A DNA stretch of 64,000 bases from CAZIXN01 sp039180415 (GCA_039180415.1 JBCDDH010000004.1:1-64000); one strand, 5' to 3'; shown: positions 26,560-35,435, counted from the first letter of the stretch. Program-made: numbers and translations. Notes: generated by a model not told the origin, from the letters alone.

Positions 26560-28172
26560 CCGCCCCGCCGCCCGCGACGCCGGCCCCACCCACGCCCCCC
26601 TCCGCCACGCCCGAAGACGCCTCTCCGATCCGCCCCGCGTCCGCGGACCCGACCGCCAAGAACCTCGGCGGCCAAGCCGTGCGCGGCTCCGCGTGGACCA
26701 CGCTGCTGACCGTCGGCAACCGGCTGGTGCAGGTCGGCAGCCAGCTCGTCCTGGCGTACCTGCTGCTGGAATCGGACTTCGGGCTGGTGGGCCTTGCGTA
26801 TTCGGTGGCGGCGTTCGCGGCGTTCATCCGGCACGCGGGCATCGGCGTGGTGTTGCTGCAGCGGCAGCGCCGCTTCGCGCGGTGGGCCGAGCCCGCGACG
26901 TGGCTCTCGCTGGCGGCGGGGCTGACCGCGGGGGGGCTGCTGGCCGGCGCCGCGCTGCCCGCGTCCTGGGTGTACGACGAGCCGGCGCTGGCGGGCGTGA
27001 TTTTGGTGCTTGCGTTGGCGATGCCGTTCGACGCGCTGATGACCGTGCCGTTCGCGCGGCTCAGGGTGGACATGCGCTTCCGCACCGTCTTCTTCCTGGA
27101 GTGGGGCACCGCCTTGGCGGTCGCGCTCACCAGCATCGGCCTGGCCTTCACGGGCTGGGGGGTGTACAGCTTCGTGCTGCCCAAGCTGATCGTCGGTGTG
27201 CTGGCCGTGCCCGTGGCCTGGCGGCTCGCCCGCGTCCCGCCGCCGCGGCACCTGCGGCTGACCCGCTGGAAGTACATCCTCGGCGGCAGCCTCTGGGTGA
27301 CCGGCGGTGGCATGCTGATCCAGGTCATCAACCAGGGCGACTACGCGGTGCTGGGCCTGTACCTGCCCGCGGAAATGGTCGGGCTGTACTACCTGGCGTT
27401 CGTGATCGCGACGCAGTCGATGACCCTGGTGACGCTGAACCTCGGCGGCGTCCTGATGGCCGCCCTGTCGAAGATGCGCGGCGACCTGCCCCGTCAAAGC
27501 AAGGCCTTGACCGACGCGCTGACCGCGATCGCCGCGATCGGCATGCCGATCTGCTTCACCCTCGCCGCGGTCGCCGAGCCGTTGGTGGGCGCGCTGCTCG
27601 AGCCGCGCTGGGAGCCATCGGGCGAACTGCTGGCCTGGCTGTCGCTGGGCATCGCGTTCCGCCTGATCGGACACAACGGCAACATCTTCCTGCAAGCCAC
27701 CGGGCAGTGGCGCAAGTACCTCTGGCTCAACGCGGTCAACGCCGTGGCGTTCCTGACGTTCTGCTGGGCCGGTGTCGAGCTCGGCGGGATGACCGGCGTC
27801 GCGATCGCCGTGTCGCTGTTCTACGTTGCGTACAGCTACGGCTACGTCGCGGTCGCCCTGCCCGCCGCCACCCCCGGTCGGTGGACCGCCCCGGTCCGCG
27901 TGATGCGCGACGCCCTGTGGACCTCGGCGCTGGCCGCCGCGCTGGCCTACGCGGCCACGCTGGCGTTCGCGAACGACTGGGCCGCGCTGATCGTCGGTGG
28001 CCTGGTCAGTGTCGCCGCCAACGCGTTGCTTATGATCGCCTTCCGCCGCGCGTACATGCTCGAACTGTTCGGCCGGCTCGCCGCTGGCCTGACCCGACGC
28101 ACGAAGCCAACGCCTTCCGCACCCGCTCCCGCTCCTACTCCCCGGCCCCCGCACGCTGATGCCCTCCGCTGA
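26556..28172 (+). CDS. Wzx-like polysaccharide flippase (MOP superfamily)
   Basis: A 538-residue membrane protein with about 12-14 segments, starting at a GTG that overlaps the previous stop (GTGA). A Pro/Ala-rich cytosolic tail (1-35) precedes GGQAVRGSAWTTLLTVGNRL and LVLAYLLLESDFGLVGLAYS, typical of the polysaccharide_synt family. It would flip the undecaprenyl-linked repeat unit made by the upstream transferases. The C-terminus is low-complexity Pro/Ala. It overlaps the sulfotransferase start by 14 bp. It differs clearly from murJ at 16080-18284, so the locus has its own exporter. Confidence 0.88.
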   Translation: MTAPPPATPAPPTPPSATPEDASPIRPASADPTAKNLGGQAVRGSAWTTLLTVGNRLVQVGSQLVLAYLLLESDFGLVGLAYSVAAFAAFIRHAGIGVVLLQRQRRFARWAEPATWLSLAAGLTAGGLLAGAALPASWVYDEPALAGVILVLALAMPFDALMTVPFARLRVDMRFRTVFFLEWGTALAVALTSIGLAFTGWGVYSFVLPKLIVGVLAVPVAWRLARVPPPRHLRLTRWKYILGGSLWVTGGGMLIQVINQGDYAVLGLYLPAEMVGLYYLAFVIATQSMTLVTLNLGGVLMAALSKMRGDLPRQSKALTDALTAIAAIGMPICFTLAAVAEPLVGALLEPRWEPSGELLAWLSLGIAFRLIGHNGNIFLQATGQWRKYLWLNAVNAVAFLTFCWAGVELGGMTGVAIAVSLFYVAYSYGYVAVALPAATPGRWTAPVRVMRDALWTSALAAALAYAATLAFANDWAALIVGGLVSVAANALLMIAFRRAYMLELFGRLAAGLTRRTKPTPSAPAPAPTPRPPHADALR

Positions 28173-29106
28173 CCCCTCCTACCCCGCGCCGCCGTCGACA
28201 CCCGACTTCCTGGTCATCGGCGCCATGAAGGCCGGCTCGACCAGTTTCTTCGTCGACCTCAACGCCCAGCCGGGCATCTACGTCCCCGAAGATAAAGAGC
28301 TCGGCGTGCTCTACCACCACGCCGACCCCGCGGACGCCGCCCGCGCTTACGCCGAAGAATTCGCCAAGGCTCCCGCCGACAAGAAGCTCGGCGACTGCAC
28401 CACCGGCTATAGCAAGCTCCCCGAAACCGCCGGCCTGGCCGAACGCGCCCGCGCGGTCTGCGGCCGCGACTGCAAGATCATCTACATCGTCCGCCACCCC
28501 ATCGACCGCCTGCTCAGCCACTACCACCACATGTACAGCAAGGGGATGGAGTGGACCCTGGCCGAGAGCCTCGACTTCGCGATGTCCGGCGGCGACGGAC
28601 AGGTCACCACCATGACCGGCCTCGTGGACTACAGCTGCTACGCGATGCAGCTCGTGCCCTGGCGGGAGGCGTTCGGGGCCGACCACGTCATGGTCATCCA
28701 GTTCGAGCGGTACGTGAAGAATCGTTCGGCCGTGCTGCGGGAGGCCTGCGACTTCCTGGGCGTCGAGATGCGGGTCGAGCCCGACGCCAGCAAGGCGATG
28801 AACGCCAGCGACGGCAAACCCAAAGTGATCAACCGCTTCGGGCAGGTCCGCGACTCCCGGCTGTACCGCTCGGTCGTCCGGCCGGTGATGCCCGACGGCA
28901 TGAAGCAGTGGCTGATGCACAAGCTCATCCCCACCGCACCGCCCCGCCTGCGCAAGATGGACCGTGCCAATTTCGAACGCGTCCGCGAATGCTTCGAGGA
29001 AGATCAGCGACAGCTCGCCGCGATGTGCGGGTGGGACGGCCCGCCGTGGGACCTGGAGCGTTTCGTAGACGACGCGTCGCCCGCCCCCGAGTCCGCGTCG
29101 GCCTGA
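28159..29106 (+). CDS. PAPS-dependent sulfotransferase
   Basis: Transfers sulfate from PAPS to a hydroxyl or amine of a glycan. The 315-residue chain has the 5'-phosphosulfate loop at GAMKAGSTSFF (21-31, K24 the catalytic-type Lys), and the 3'-phosphate site at IVRHPIDRLLSHY (110-122; R112 and S120). This is the heparan-sulfate/carbohydrate sulfotransferase type (Sulfotransfer_1/3). It is the last gene of the polysaccharide run and overlaps the flippase by 14 bp, which supports sulfation of the exported polymer. The donor could be supplied by cysC at 47015-47629. Confidence 0.91.
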   Translation: MPSADPSYPAPPSTPDFLVIGAMKAGSTSFFVDLNAQPGIYVPEDKELGVLYHHADPADAARAYAEEFAKAPADKKLGDCTTGYSKLPETAGLAERARAVCGRDCKIIYIVRHPIDRLLSHYHHMYSKGMEWTLAESLDFAMSGGDGQVTTMTGLVDYSCYAMQLVPWREAFGADHVMVIQFERYVKNRSAVLREACDFLGVEMRVEPDASKAMNASDGKPKVINRFGQVRDSRLYRSVVRPVMPDGMKQWLMHKLIPTAPPRLRKMDRANFERVRECFEEDQRQLAAMCGWDGPPWDLERFVDDASPAPESASA

Positions 29107-29130
29107 GCGGCTGGCAAGCTGACCGGCGGA

Positions 29131-30702
29131 TCAATCACCCCAACGCAGCGGCACCGGTTGACCCAGGTACGGCTGGATGACCCGCCACCACCGCGCCTTG
29201 TCGTTCCAACGCATGCGGTACCCGCCCCAAACGATCATGCCGTCCGCCAGCTCGCGGACCGTTTCGATCTGCAGCCGCCAGTAATCTTCTTCGAGGTTGT
29301 GCAAGGCTTTGGAGCCCGCCCACTGGTGGTACTGGAACCACATGAACGGGTAGATCGGCTTGTCGTAACCGCCGACACGGCGCGTCTCGGCGATCGCCGC
29401 CGCGGCCATGGTTTGCCACTTGCCCGACTCCGACACGTCGTACGGCGTGTACATCCACGGGAAGTACGCGTCCACCGCTTCGGCGAGCGGCTTCCGAAAA
29501 TCGTTGGCGATCTTCGTCTGCTCCCAGCGGGGGTGCGAGGGCGGCATCTGCGCGACGTGCGGGTCCACCCACGTGGGCTTGCCGTAGAAGCCCAGCTTCA
29601 AGTCCGGGTTTTCCTCGCGGGTCCAACGCAGGATGCTGAGGAACTGATCCAACTCCTGCTGCGCCTGCACCGGATCGGACGGGTCCATGTGCCAGTGCTC
29701 GATGTCGAAGCACACGGTTGTCCCCGGCGGGATCGAACGCGCCAACTCGCGGATGCGATCTTCGGGCGCGAAGGTGCGATCCTGGCCTTCCACCTGCCAG
29801 ATGTGGGCGGTGTAGACGATGTGGATCCGCGGGAAGTCTTCGCGTTCCAGGATCGACGCGGGCGTTTCGCGGTACAGCGTGCCGTTCCAGGTGACGAACG
29901 GTTTCGACGGCACCGGGACGGCGTCGGCGGACGGTTCCTCGACGATCGGCGCGGCCGGTTCGGTGTTCGCCGCGGCGGAGGGAGCTTCGGACGGGGCGGG
30001 GGCCGGCGTCGGAGCCGTGGCGGCACTCGGCGGCGCGGTCGGGCGCGACGGAGCGAAGCGCGAGCGCGTCGTGCCCGTCGGGACCGACGCGGGGCGGGCC
30101 CGCGAGGATCGGCCGACGGAGCGCTCGGCCCGGGGCGGATCGGCTGCGGCGTCCGCGGAGGCCAGGATCCGTCCGCCGCCCGCGTGCCATATCGGCGGCG
30201 TGGCCGAGGCGTCCGCCGAAGAGGCGCCCGCAGCGGGCCCCGGCGCAGCGGTTTGTTCCCCAGAGTTCGAGACGGCCGAAGACGGCGCTCCGGCCGAATC
30301 CTCGTTAGCCGTCGGCGGGCCGTCACCCACCACCACTTCCACCACGTCCGCTCCGGAGCCCGCGTTGGCCACCCACCGCGGCGCCTCCGGCTCGGCTTGC
30401 TTTTCGGTTTCGGCTCGTGTGGCCGGCGTCACCGACAAAGCTGGAAGCGCGGCGCGAGCCGGCTCGTACGTCGCGGCTTCGGGCGCACCCCGCCGCGGAC
30501 TTTGCGACGGCGAAGGCGCCGACACCGCGGACCACGAGGCGGATTGGTCCGGCGCGATCTGCCGGGCCGCGTACCACGACGCTCCCGCGACGCCGGACGC
30601 CGCCAACAGCGCCGCCACGCCCCCGACGGCAAAGCGACGACGCCAGGCCGACGGACCGGCCGATCGGATCGGAGAACGCGATGCGCGAGGCGTTGCGGAC
30701 AT
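29131..30702 (-). CDS. Membrane-anchored protein with GH56 (hyaluronidase)-like domain
   Basis: A 523-residue protein with three parts: a short Arg-rich N-terminus and one membrane segment (about 24-46); a Pro/Ala/Ser-rich linker (50-270); and a C-terminal alpha/beta domain (about 270-523). The last has CFDIEHWHMDP near 331, matching the D-x-E-x-W acid/base motif of GH56 hyaluronidases, followed by LKLGFYGKPTW, AYFPWMYTPYD and ADGMIVWGGYRMRW, in GH56 order. Family assignment is inference from pattern. It is convergent with the sulfotransferase gene 24 bp away and sits beside a sulfated-polymer locus, so it might cleave a related glycan. The ATG at 30702 starts it. Confidence 0.66.
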   Translation of the reverse strand: MSATPRASRSPIRSAGPSAWRRRFAVGGVAALLAASGVAGASWYAARQIAPDQSASWSAVSAPSPSQSPRRGAPEAATYEPARAALPALSVTPATRAETEKQAEPEAPRWVANAGSGADVVEVVVGDGPPTANEDSAGAPSSAVSNSGEQTAAPGPAAGASSADASATPPIWHAGGGRILASADAAADPPRAERSVGRSSRARPASVPTGTTRSRFAPSRPTAPPSAATAPTPAPAPSEAPSAAANTEPAAPIVEEPSADAVPVPSKPFVTWNGTLYRETPASILEREDFPRIHIVYTAHIWQVEGQDRTFAPEDRIRELARSIPPGTTVCFDIEHWHMDPSDPVQAQQELDQFLSILRWTREENPDLKLGFYGKPTWVDPHVAQMPPSHPRWEQTKIANDFRKPLAEAVDAYFPWMYTPYDVSESGKWQTMAAAAIAETRRVGGYDKPIYPFMWFQYHQWAGSKALHNLEEDYWRLQIETVRELADGMIVWGGYRMRWNDKARWWRVIQPYLGQPVPLRWGD

Positions 30703-30932
30703 AACGGCTTCCAGGGCTGGGACACACAGGCGCGCCGTGCGGACACGCGTCGGTGAAACTCACTCCGCCTTCGCCCGGTCGATACGCCCTGGATCGGCGG
30801 ACCCATCGTGTTATCGGTTGCGCCGCGCCCACCCGCTCGCGGGCCATCCGGAAAAAAATATCCTCCCGCGAAGCTCTGCCGATCGCAACGGCTGCGTAAA
30901 CCCCCGCGTCGCCCGCCCCGCTACGCACTAGC

Positions 30933-31976
30933 ATGCCCCGCATGTCCACGCCCCCCCCTCGCTCCTACGTCAAACACTGGACCGCGGCCGAAATGGTGCA
31001 AGGCGTCTTCGCCGTCCAGAACTGCCAGATCGGCCAGACCAAGGACGGCAAGCCGTACATCAAGTGCCTCGTCGGCGACAAGACCGGCAAAGCCCCCGGC
31101 CGAAAGTGGTCCACCACCGACCAGGAATTTTCTCGGCTGCCTACCGACGGCTTCGTGTATCTCGAAGGCCAGACCCAGCCGTACCAGGGCGAGATGCAGC
31201 TGATCATCCACCGCATCGAGCCGCACGAGCCGAGCGACCGCGAACTGACCGACCTGCTGCCCGCGACCGAGCACGACATCGACGGCATGTTCCGCGACGT
31301 CATGGGGTTCCTCGATTCGCTGGACGACCCCGCCTGCCGCACGCTGGCCGACCGGTACCTCGAAGACGGCGAGCTCATGAACGCCTTCTGCCAAGCCCCC
31401 GCCGCCAGCAATTTGCACCACGCCTACCTCGGCGGGCTGCTCGAACACACCCGTTCGCTGATGGCCGCGGCCGAGGCGCTGCTGCCCAACTACCCCGGGC
31501 TCAACCGCGACGTCGTCCTGCTGGGCCTGTTCCTCCACGACCTGGGCAAGTGCCAGGAGCTGACCTGGAAGACCGGCTTCGGGTATTCCGACGACGGCCA
31601 GCTCGTCGGGCACATCGCCCGCGGCGCGATCCTGCTCGAACAAAAAGCCAAGCTCTGCGAAGACGAAGAGCTCGGCGACGCCGCGCAAAAGATCCCCGAC
31701 GCGCTGCTCCGCGTGTTGACCCACATCATCCTCAGCCACCACGGCCAGCCCGAGTTCGGGGCGCTCAAGCTGCCCGCCACGCCCGAGGCCATCTTCGTCT
31801 CCAACCTCGACAACCTCGACGCCAAGATGCAGATGGCGTTGGACGCCGCCGGCCGCGACGACCACGAACAAGCCGACGCCAAGAGCGCCGAACTCGGCGG
31901 CCACTTCACCGAGAAGCTCTGGGCGCTGGGGACGCGGCTGTATCGGCCCGACCCGACCACCGTGGCGGACCAATAG
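30933..31976 (+). CDS. YhaM-like 3'-5' exoribonuclease (OB-fold plus HD domain)
   Basis: A 347-residue protein with an N-terminal OB-like nucleic-acid domain (about 20-100: GVFAVQNCQIGQTKDGKPYI) and a C-terminal HD domain. The metal motif residues are seen: H-H in NLHHAYLGGLLEHT, H-D in LFLHDLGK, later H in LVGHIARGA, and HH in LSHHGQPEFG with D in SNLDNLDAK. This order is that of YhaM/CbF1, a Mn-dependent exonuclease that degrades RNA and possibly single-stranded DNA. The start at 30933 is the first ATG; 30942 is also possible. It is a single transcription unit. Confidence 0.88.
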   Translation: MPRMSTPPPRSYVKHWTAAEMVQGVFAVQNCQIGQTKDGKPYIKCLVGDKTGKAPGRKWSTTDQEFSRLPTDGFVYLEGQTQPYQGEMQLIIHRIEPHEPSDRELTDLLPATEHDIDGMFRDVMGFLDSLDDPACRTLADRYLEDGELMNAFCQAPAASNLHHAYLGGLLEHTRSLMAAAEALLPNYPGLNRDVVLLGLFLHDLGKCQELTWKTGFGYSDDGQLVGHIARGAILLEQKAKLCEDEELGDAAQKIPDALLRVLTHIILSHHGQPEFGALKLPATPEAIFVSNLDNLDAKMQMALDAAGRDDHEQADAKSAELGGHFTEKLWALGTRLYRPDPTTVADQ

Positions 31977-32059
31977 CCCCGCCTCCGAGCACACGAAGTC
32001 TGCCGGTTTACGGCGTCGAATCCTGTGGTTTCCGTGCCCGACGTGGTTAAATAGTTGAC

Positions 32060-33118
32060 ATGCCACGTTCCGCCTTGCCCCCGGCCGTCCTCGCCATCAC
32101 AACGCTGCTCGCCCCGTGGTTCGGCAACGCCGCCGCCGAACCCGCACTCGCCGAACCGCCGGGCATCGCACCGACCTTCTCGTTCAAACTCGCCGAAGCG
32201 GCCGTGCAACGTGTCGGCCCGCTCGACGCGCGAGCCCTGCTCGACGACGAATTGTTCCTCGACACGCTACGGGGCGTCCTCCGAGACGACACGCTCGATC
32301 CGACCGAACAAGTCGACGCGTTCTACCTCCTGCACCGCAAGATCGGCCTGCACTTCTCGGGCTTCGCGGCGCTGCCGCCGGGCATGTCTTACGCCGACGT
32401 GTTCTGGGGCAAGGCCGACGTGATGAACGCGTACCGCGAAGCGCTCGCCGACCTGAACTTGTCCGGAAAACCCTTCGAGGTCGTCGCGCGCGAGAGCTAC
32501 CGCGGCGGGCACTCTGTCCGGCTCGGCAGCGCCGTGCTGCTGGCCGCCCTGGTCGACCCGCCCGAAGGCCGGAAGCTGCTGGACATCCTCGGCACGAACC
32601 GGCTCCAGCGGGCGTCGGTGCCGCCGATCGCCGCGCATTACGTCGCGTGGAGCGCGTGCGTCGCGGGCCACGCAAAACACGCGGAGGCGCTGGCCGGGCT
32701 GGCCGCCGTGGTGCCACTCGAAGAGGTCCGCGAAGACTTCGTGTTGGCGGTGGGGTACCGCGATCCCGGACCCGAGTTGCTCGGCACGCTCGAAAGTTTT
32801 GCTATGCGATCCGCCCAAGCGGGCTTCGACCAAGCTATCGGCGCGACGCTTACCGTGCTGCACCGCCACCTCCACGCCGACGCCTACCGCGGAGCCTGGC
32901 GGCGCGTCCGCGACGCGTCACCCGACGCCGCCTGGACCCGGGCCGTAGACGCGTTCCGCGACGGCCCGCCCCCCCGCGGCGCAATGAGCGAGCCGCCGCC
33001 CGAATCCGGAAGCGATGGATGGGTCTACAAGCTCTGGGACGGCTTCGAGGTCACTTCGGGCGAAGAGTCCGACACGCTCCGCTGGGGGGACGCGTTCTAC
33101 GACACGACGCAGCCCTGA
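32060..33118 (+). CDS. Exported protein of unknown family
   Basis: A 352-residue protein with a signal peptide (about 1-25, cleavage near GNAAAE). I do not recognise it. The mature part has a helical middle (residues 60-260), including EQVDAFYLLHRKIGLHF and YRGGHSVRLGSAVLLAALVD, followed by Asp/Glu/Arg-rich stretches, with an ending GWVYKLWDGFEVTSGEESDT. No membrane segment beyond the signal and no catalytic motif is seen. It is followed by a 56-bp gap and then a three-gene membrane operon on the same strand, which may be co-transcribed. Confidence 0.68.
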   Translation: MPRSALPPAVLAITTLLAPWFGNAAAEPALAEPPGIAPTFSFKLAEAAVQRVGPLDARALLDDELFLDTLRGVLRDDTLDPTEQVDAFYLLHRKIGLHFSGFAALPPGMSYADVFWGKADVMNAYREALADLNLSGKPFEVVARESYRGGHSVRLGSAVLLAALVDPPEGRKLLDILGTNRLQRASVPPIAAHYVAWSACVAGHAKHAEALAGLAAVVPLEEVREDFVLAVGYRDPGPELLGTLESFAMRSAQAGFDQAIGATLTVLHRHLHADAYRGAWRRVRDASPDAAWTRAVDAFRDGPPPRGAMSEPPPESGSDGWVYKLWDGFEVTSGEESDTLRWGDAFYDTTQP

Positions 33119-33174
33119 CAACGCCGGGCGCTTCGCTCGCACGAACGCAACCGGCGGGCTCGTAAACTGCAAGC

Positions 33175-33900
33175 GTGAGCGAGTCCCGCGAACATACCGG
33201 CCCGGCCGCCTCCGCTGATCCGACGACGCCCACCGGCTCCGGCCTGCCCTGGCTTTGGGGCCTGACGCTGTTGTTGGTCGTCGGGGGCAGCGCCATCGGC
33301 GGGTACGCCTGGCTCGAGCAGCGCGGCGGCCTCGATCCGCCGGCCGCCGCGAATCCCGAAGCCGACGACGTGTCCGCGTGGGCGCCGCCGACCGTCCAGC
33401 CCGACCGCGACTACTACGTCCACGTACGGCTCGCCGAGCTCCGCGCGACCCGGGCCGACGGCGACCCGTGGGACTGGTGGGACGAATCCGCCCCCGACGT
33501 GTACGTCCGCATGAAGTGGCAAGGCGTGCTGGTCTACGAGTCGCTGGTGCGCGACGACGACTTCGTCGCCCGTTGGGACCTGCTCGGCGCCGACGTCCGC
33601 GACGTGGTCACCGGCGTGGTCACGGGCACCGCCGCCGAGATGGACCTCGAATCGCTCATCAACGCCCAACCCGTCCACGTACGCCCCGACACCGCGATCA
33701 CGGTCGAGGTCTGGGAGAGTGACCGGCTCAACGACCAACTGGTCGCCACGATCCCGCTCGAACTGCCCCAAATGAACCAGGGCGTCACCCGACTGCGGTT
33801 CTCCGAAGACGAGCAGCCCGAGCTCGCCCGCCTCGAAGTCACGATCATCGACTGCGCCACGCCGCTGCCCGAGCTGCTGGAGATGGTGGGGCAGCGGTGA
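33175..33900 (+). CDS. Membrane-anchored protein with possible C2-like domain
   Basis: A 241-residue protein starting at a GTG. One membrane segment lies at about 21-44 (GLPWLWGLTLLLVVGG...), followed by an Asp/Trp-rich exported domain. The domain starts YYVHVRLAELRAT, contains WDESAPDVYVRMKWQG and ends ITVEVWESDRLNDQLVATIP, a pattern like eight-stranded C2 beta-sandwiches with acidic loops. I cannot confirm a C2 assignment. It overlaps the next gene by 4 bp (GTGA), so it is translationally coupled to the small membrane protein and the PqiA homologue. Confidence 0.7.
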   Translation: MSESREHTGPAASADPTTPTGSGLPWLWGLTLLLVVGGSAIGGYAWLEQRGGLDPPAAANPEADDVSAWAPPTVQPDRDYYVHVRLAELRATRADGDPWDWWDESAPDVYVRMKWQGVLVYESLVRDDDFVARWDLLGADVRDVVTGVVTGTAAEMDLESLINAQPVHVRPDTAITVEVWESDRLNDQLVATIPLELPQMNQGVTRLRFSEDEQPELARLEVTIIDCATPLPELLEMVGQR

Positions 33901-34133
33901 AGAAGGCCGTCTTAAAAACCTCGGCACTAACGGGGCTCGTTTTCTGGATGATGGGGCTCTGTTGTTTGATCACCAGCGTATTAGCCGTGATGCTCGCGGT
34001 CGGCGCGTACGACCTGGAAAGGACCGTGAGGTTTTGGGTTTACGTTGTATCCGCTGGCGGATTCGGATTGATCGGGCTGCCGCTTTGGATCGCAGGATCA
34101 CGGATGACCCGTGAAAACCCATCGAGCAAGTGA
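33897..34133 (+). CDS. Small two-helix membrane protein of unknown family
   Basis: A 78-residue protein starting at GTG 33897 inside the previous stop. It has two predicted membrane segments (about 10-35 and 47-66: LIGLPLWIAG) and short charged ends. It is not a recognised family. The base composition is slightly more AT-rich than its neighbours. It sits between the C2-like protein and the PqiA-domain gene, with only 1 bp to the next start, so it is likely a small partner of the same membrane system. Confidence 0.6.
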   Translation: MKKAVLKTSALTGLVFWMMGLCCLITSVLAVMLAVGAYDLERTVRFWVYVVSAGGFGLIGLPLWIAGSRMTRENPSSK

Positions 34134-34134
34134 C

Positions 34135-34728
34135 GTGAGTTTTACGAGACGCGATGAAGTGCGATTCATCAAAGCGTTCATCCCGATGCTGCTTCTGCTG
34201 TCCGGCGTCGCCCTGGGCCTGGGCTGGGTCGGCCCATGCATGACGCTGGTCCCCGGATTCGGCGTGCTCGACGGCTGGGTCCGGCTGTTCGTGCCGGACG
34301 AATTCGTGGAGCCCAAGACCTATTCGATCCTTACCGGCATCGTCGCGCTGTGGGAGGAGAACCACCGCGGGATCGCCGCGTTGCTCGCGGGATTTTCTAT
34401 CGCGTTCCCGGCGGTAAAACTCGCCGTGATGGGCTTCGGGCACGCGGCGATCGTGGCCGGCCGGCGGACGGGGGCGGCGTGGTGGCTCGCACACCAGACC
34501 GGGAAATTCTCGATGCTCGACGTGCTGGTCGTCGCCGTGCTCGTGGTCGCCGTCAAGGGCATGCCGGGCGATTCGGACGTGGTCGTGGGTTGGGGGCTGT
34601 GGAGCTTTGCCGCGTCGGTCGGGCTCTCGATGCTCGCGGCGATCGGCATCGCGTGGGTCGAACGCCGGCAGGTCTCACCGGCCAGCCCGCCGAGGACCAT
34701 CGCCAACGAGCCGCGCGAAAACGAATGA
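34135..34728 (+). CDS. Single-domain PqiA homologue (integral membrane protein)
   Basis: A 197-residue protein with about four membrane segments. KFSMLDVLVVAVLVVAVKG is the diagnostic PqiA block (residues about 123-141), the last strong motif before the final helix. E. coli PqiA has two such domains and works with the MCE proteins PqiB and PqiC in intermembrane lipid transport. Here only one PqiA domain is present and no MCE gene adjoins, so the partner is not obvious. The start at GTG 34135 lies 1 bp after the previous stop; an earlier start at 34111 would overlap that gene. Confidence 0.74.
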   Translation: MSFTRRDEVRFIKAFIPMLLLLSGVALGLGWVGPCMTLVPGFGVLDGWVRLFVPDEFVEPKTYSILTGIVALWEENHRGIAALLAGFSIAFPAVKLAVMGFGHAAIVAGRRTGAAWWLAHQTGKFSMLDVLVVAVLVVAVKGMPGDSDVVVGWGLWSFAASVGLSMLAAIGIAWVERRQVSPASPPRTIANEPRENE

Positions 34729-34777
34729 ATCCTCGCCTCGGCTGAGCTGAGCTGATTCGCGAAAGCTCCAAGGCGAA

Positions 34778-35314
34778 TCACTGTGCTTCTTCCGCGAACC
34801 GCTCGGGCTTGTCGCCGTCGCGCAGCGTGACGACCTTCTCCCGTCCCGCGTGCGTCCGGATGCCGACATCCAGGAACGTCACTTCCCAGCCGTCCGCCTC
34901 TTCCGTCGACTCCCGCGCGAACACGCGCACCCCCGCGTCGCCCTTCTCGCCGTGCACACTGAACATCGCCTCGAAGGTGCCGGGCTCCGTCCCGCCGCCG
35001 CCCGTCGCGAAGAAGCTCGGCTCTAACATCGGTCCCATTTCCTCGGTCACCGGAACCGCACCGCGGACTAACGCCAGCGCCTCCGCGTACGCCGGGTGCG
35101 CCTTCACCCCGCCCTGCACCGTCAACCAGGTCGCCGTGAACGCCACCACCCCGACCGAGAGCGGGATCGCCATCGTCGCCAGCAGCGCCCGCATCCGGTG
35201 CCGCACCCACCAGGGCCGACCCGGCGCGTTGGGATCGCCCGCCACGAACGGGTCGGACTTGAACTGCAACGGCGGTTCGGGTTTCTGGCCGGGTTTGAGA
35301 CGAGAGCGGGACAT
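34778..35314 (-). CDS. Coa1/Tim21-like single-pass membrane protein
   Basis: A 178-residue protein with one membrane segment (about 44-66: ALLATMAIPLSVGVVAFTATW) behind a Pro/Lys-rich cytosolic tail. The exported part has AYAEALALVRGA, then FFATGGGG...FEAMFSVHGEKGDAGVRVFA and TFLDVGIRTH, which resembles the Coa1 (cytochrome oxidase assembly 1) family in pattern: a helix, then an amphipathic strand pair. No cytochrome oxidase genes are near. The ATG at 35314 is chosen over the rare TTG at 35320. The function stays uncertain. Confidence 0.6.
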   Translation of the reverse strand: MSRSRLKPGQKPEPPLQFKSDPFVAGDPNAPGRPWWVRHRMRALLATMAIPLSVGVVAFTATWLTVQGGVKAHPAYAEALALVRGAVPVTEEMGPMLEPSFFATGGGGTEPGTFEAMFSVHGEKGDAGVRVFARESTEEADGWEVTFLDVGIRTHAGREKVVTLRDGDKPERFAEEAQ

Positions 35315-35435
35315 GGGCAAATCTTAAACCGCCGCTACACTGTTCGGCTCGCCGTTCCCGCCCGAAAGGCGACCGCCCCGCCGTCCACGACCCGACCTCG
35401 CCTTGCTCCCCGCGTCTCCGACGCGATTACCGATC

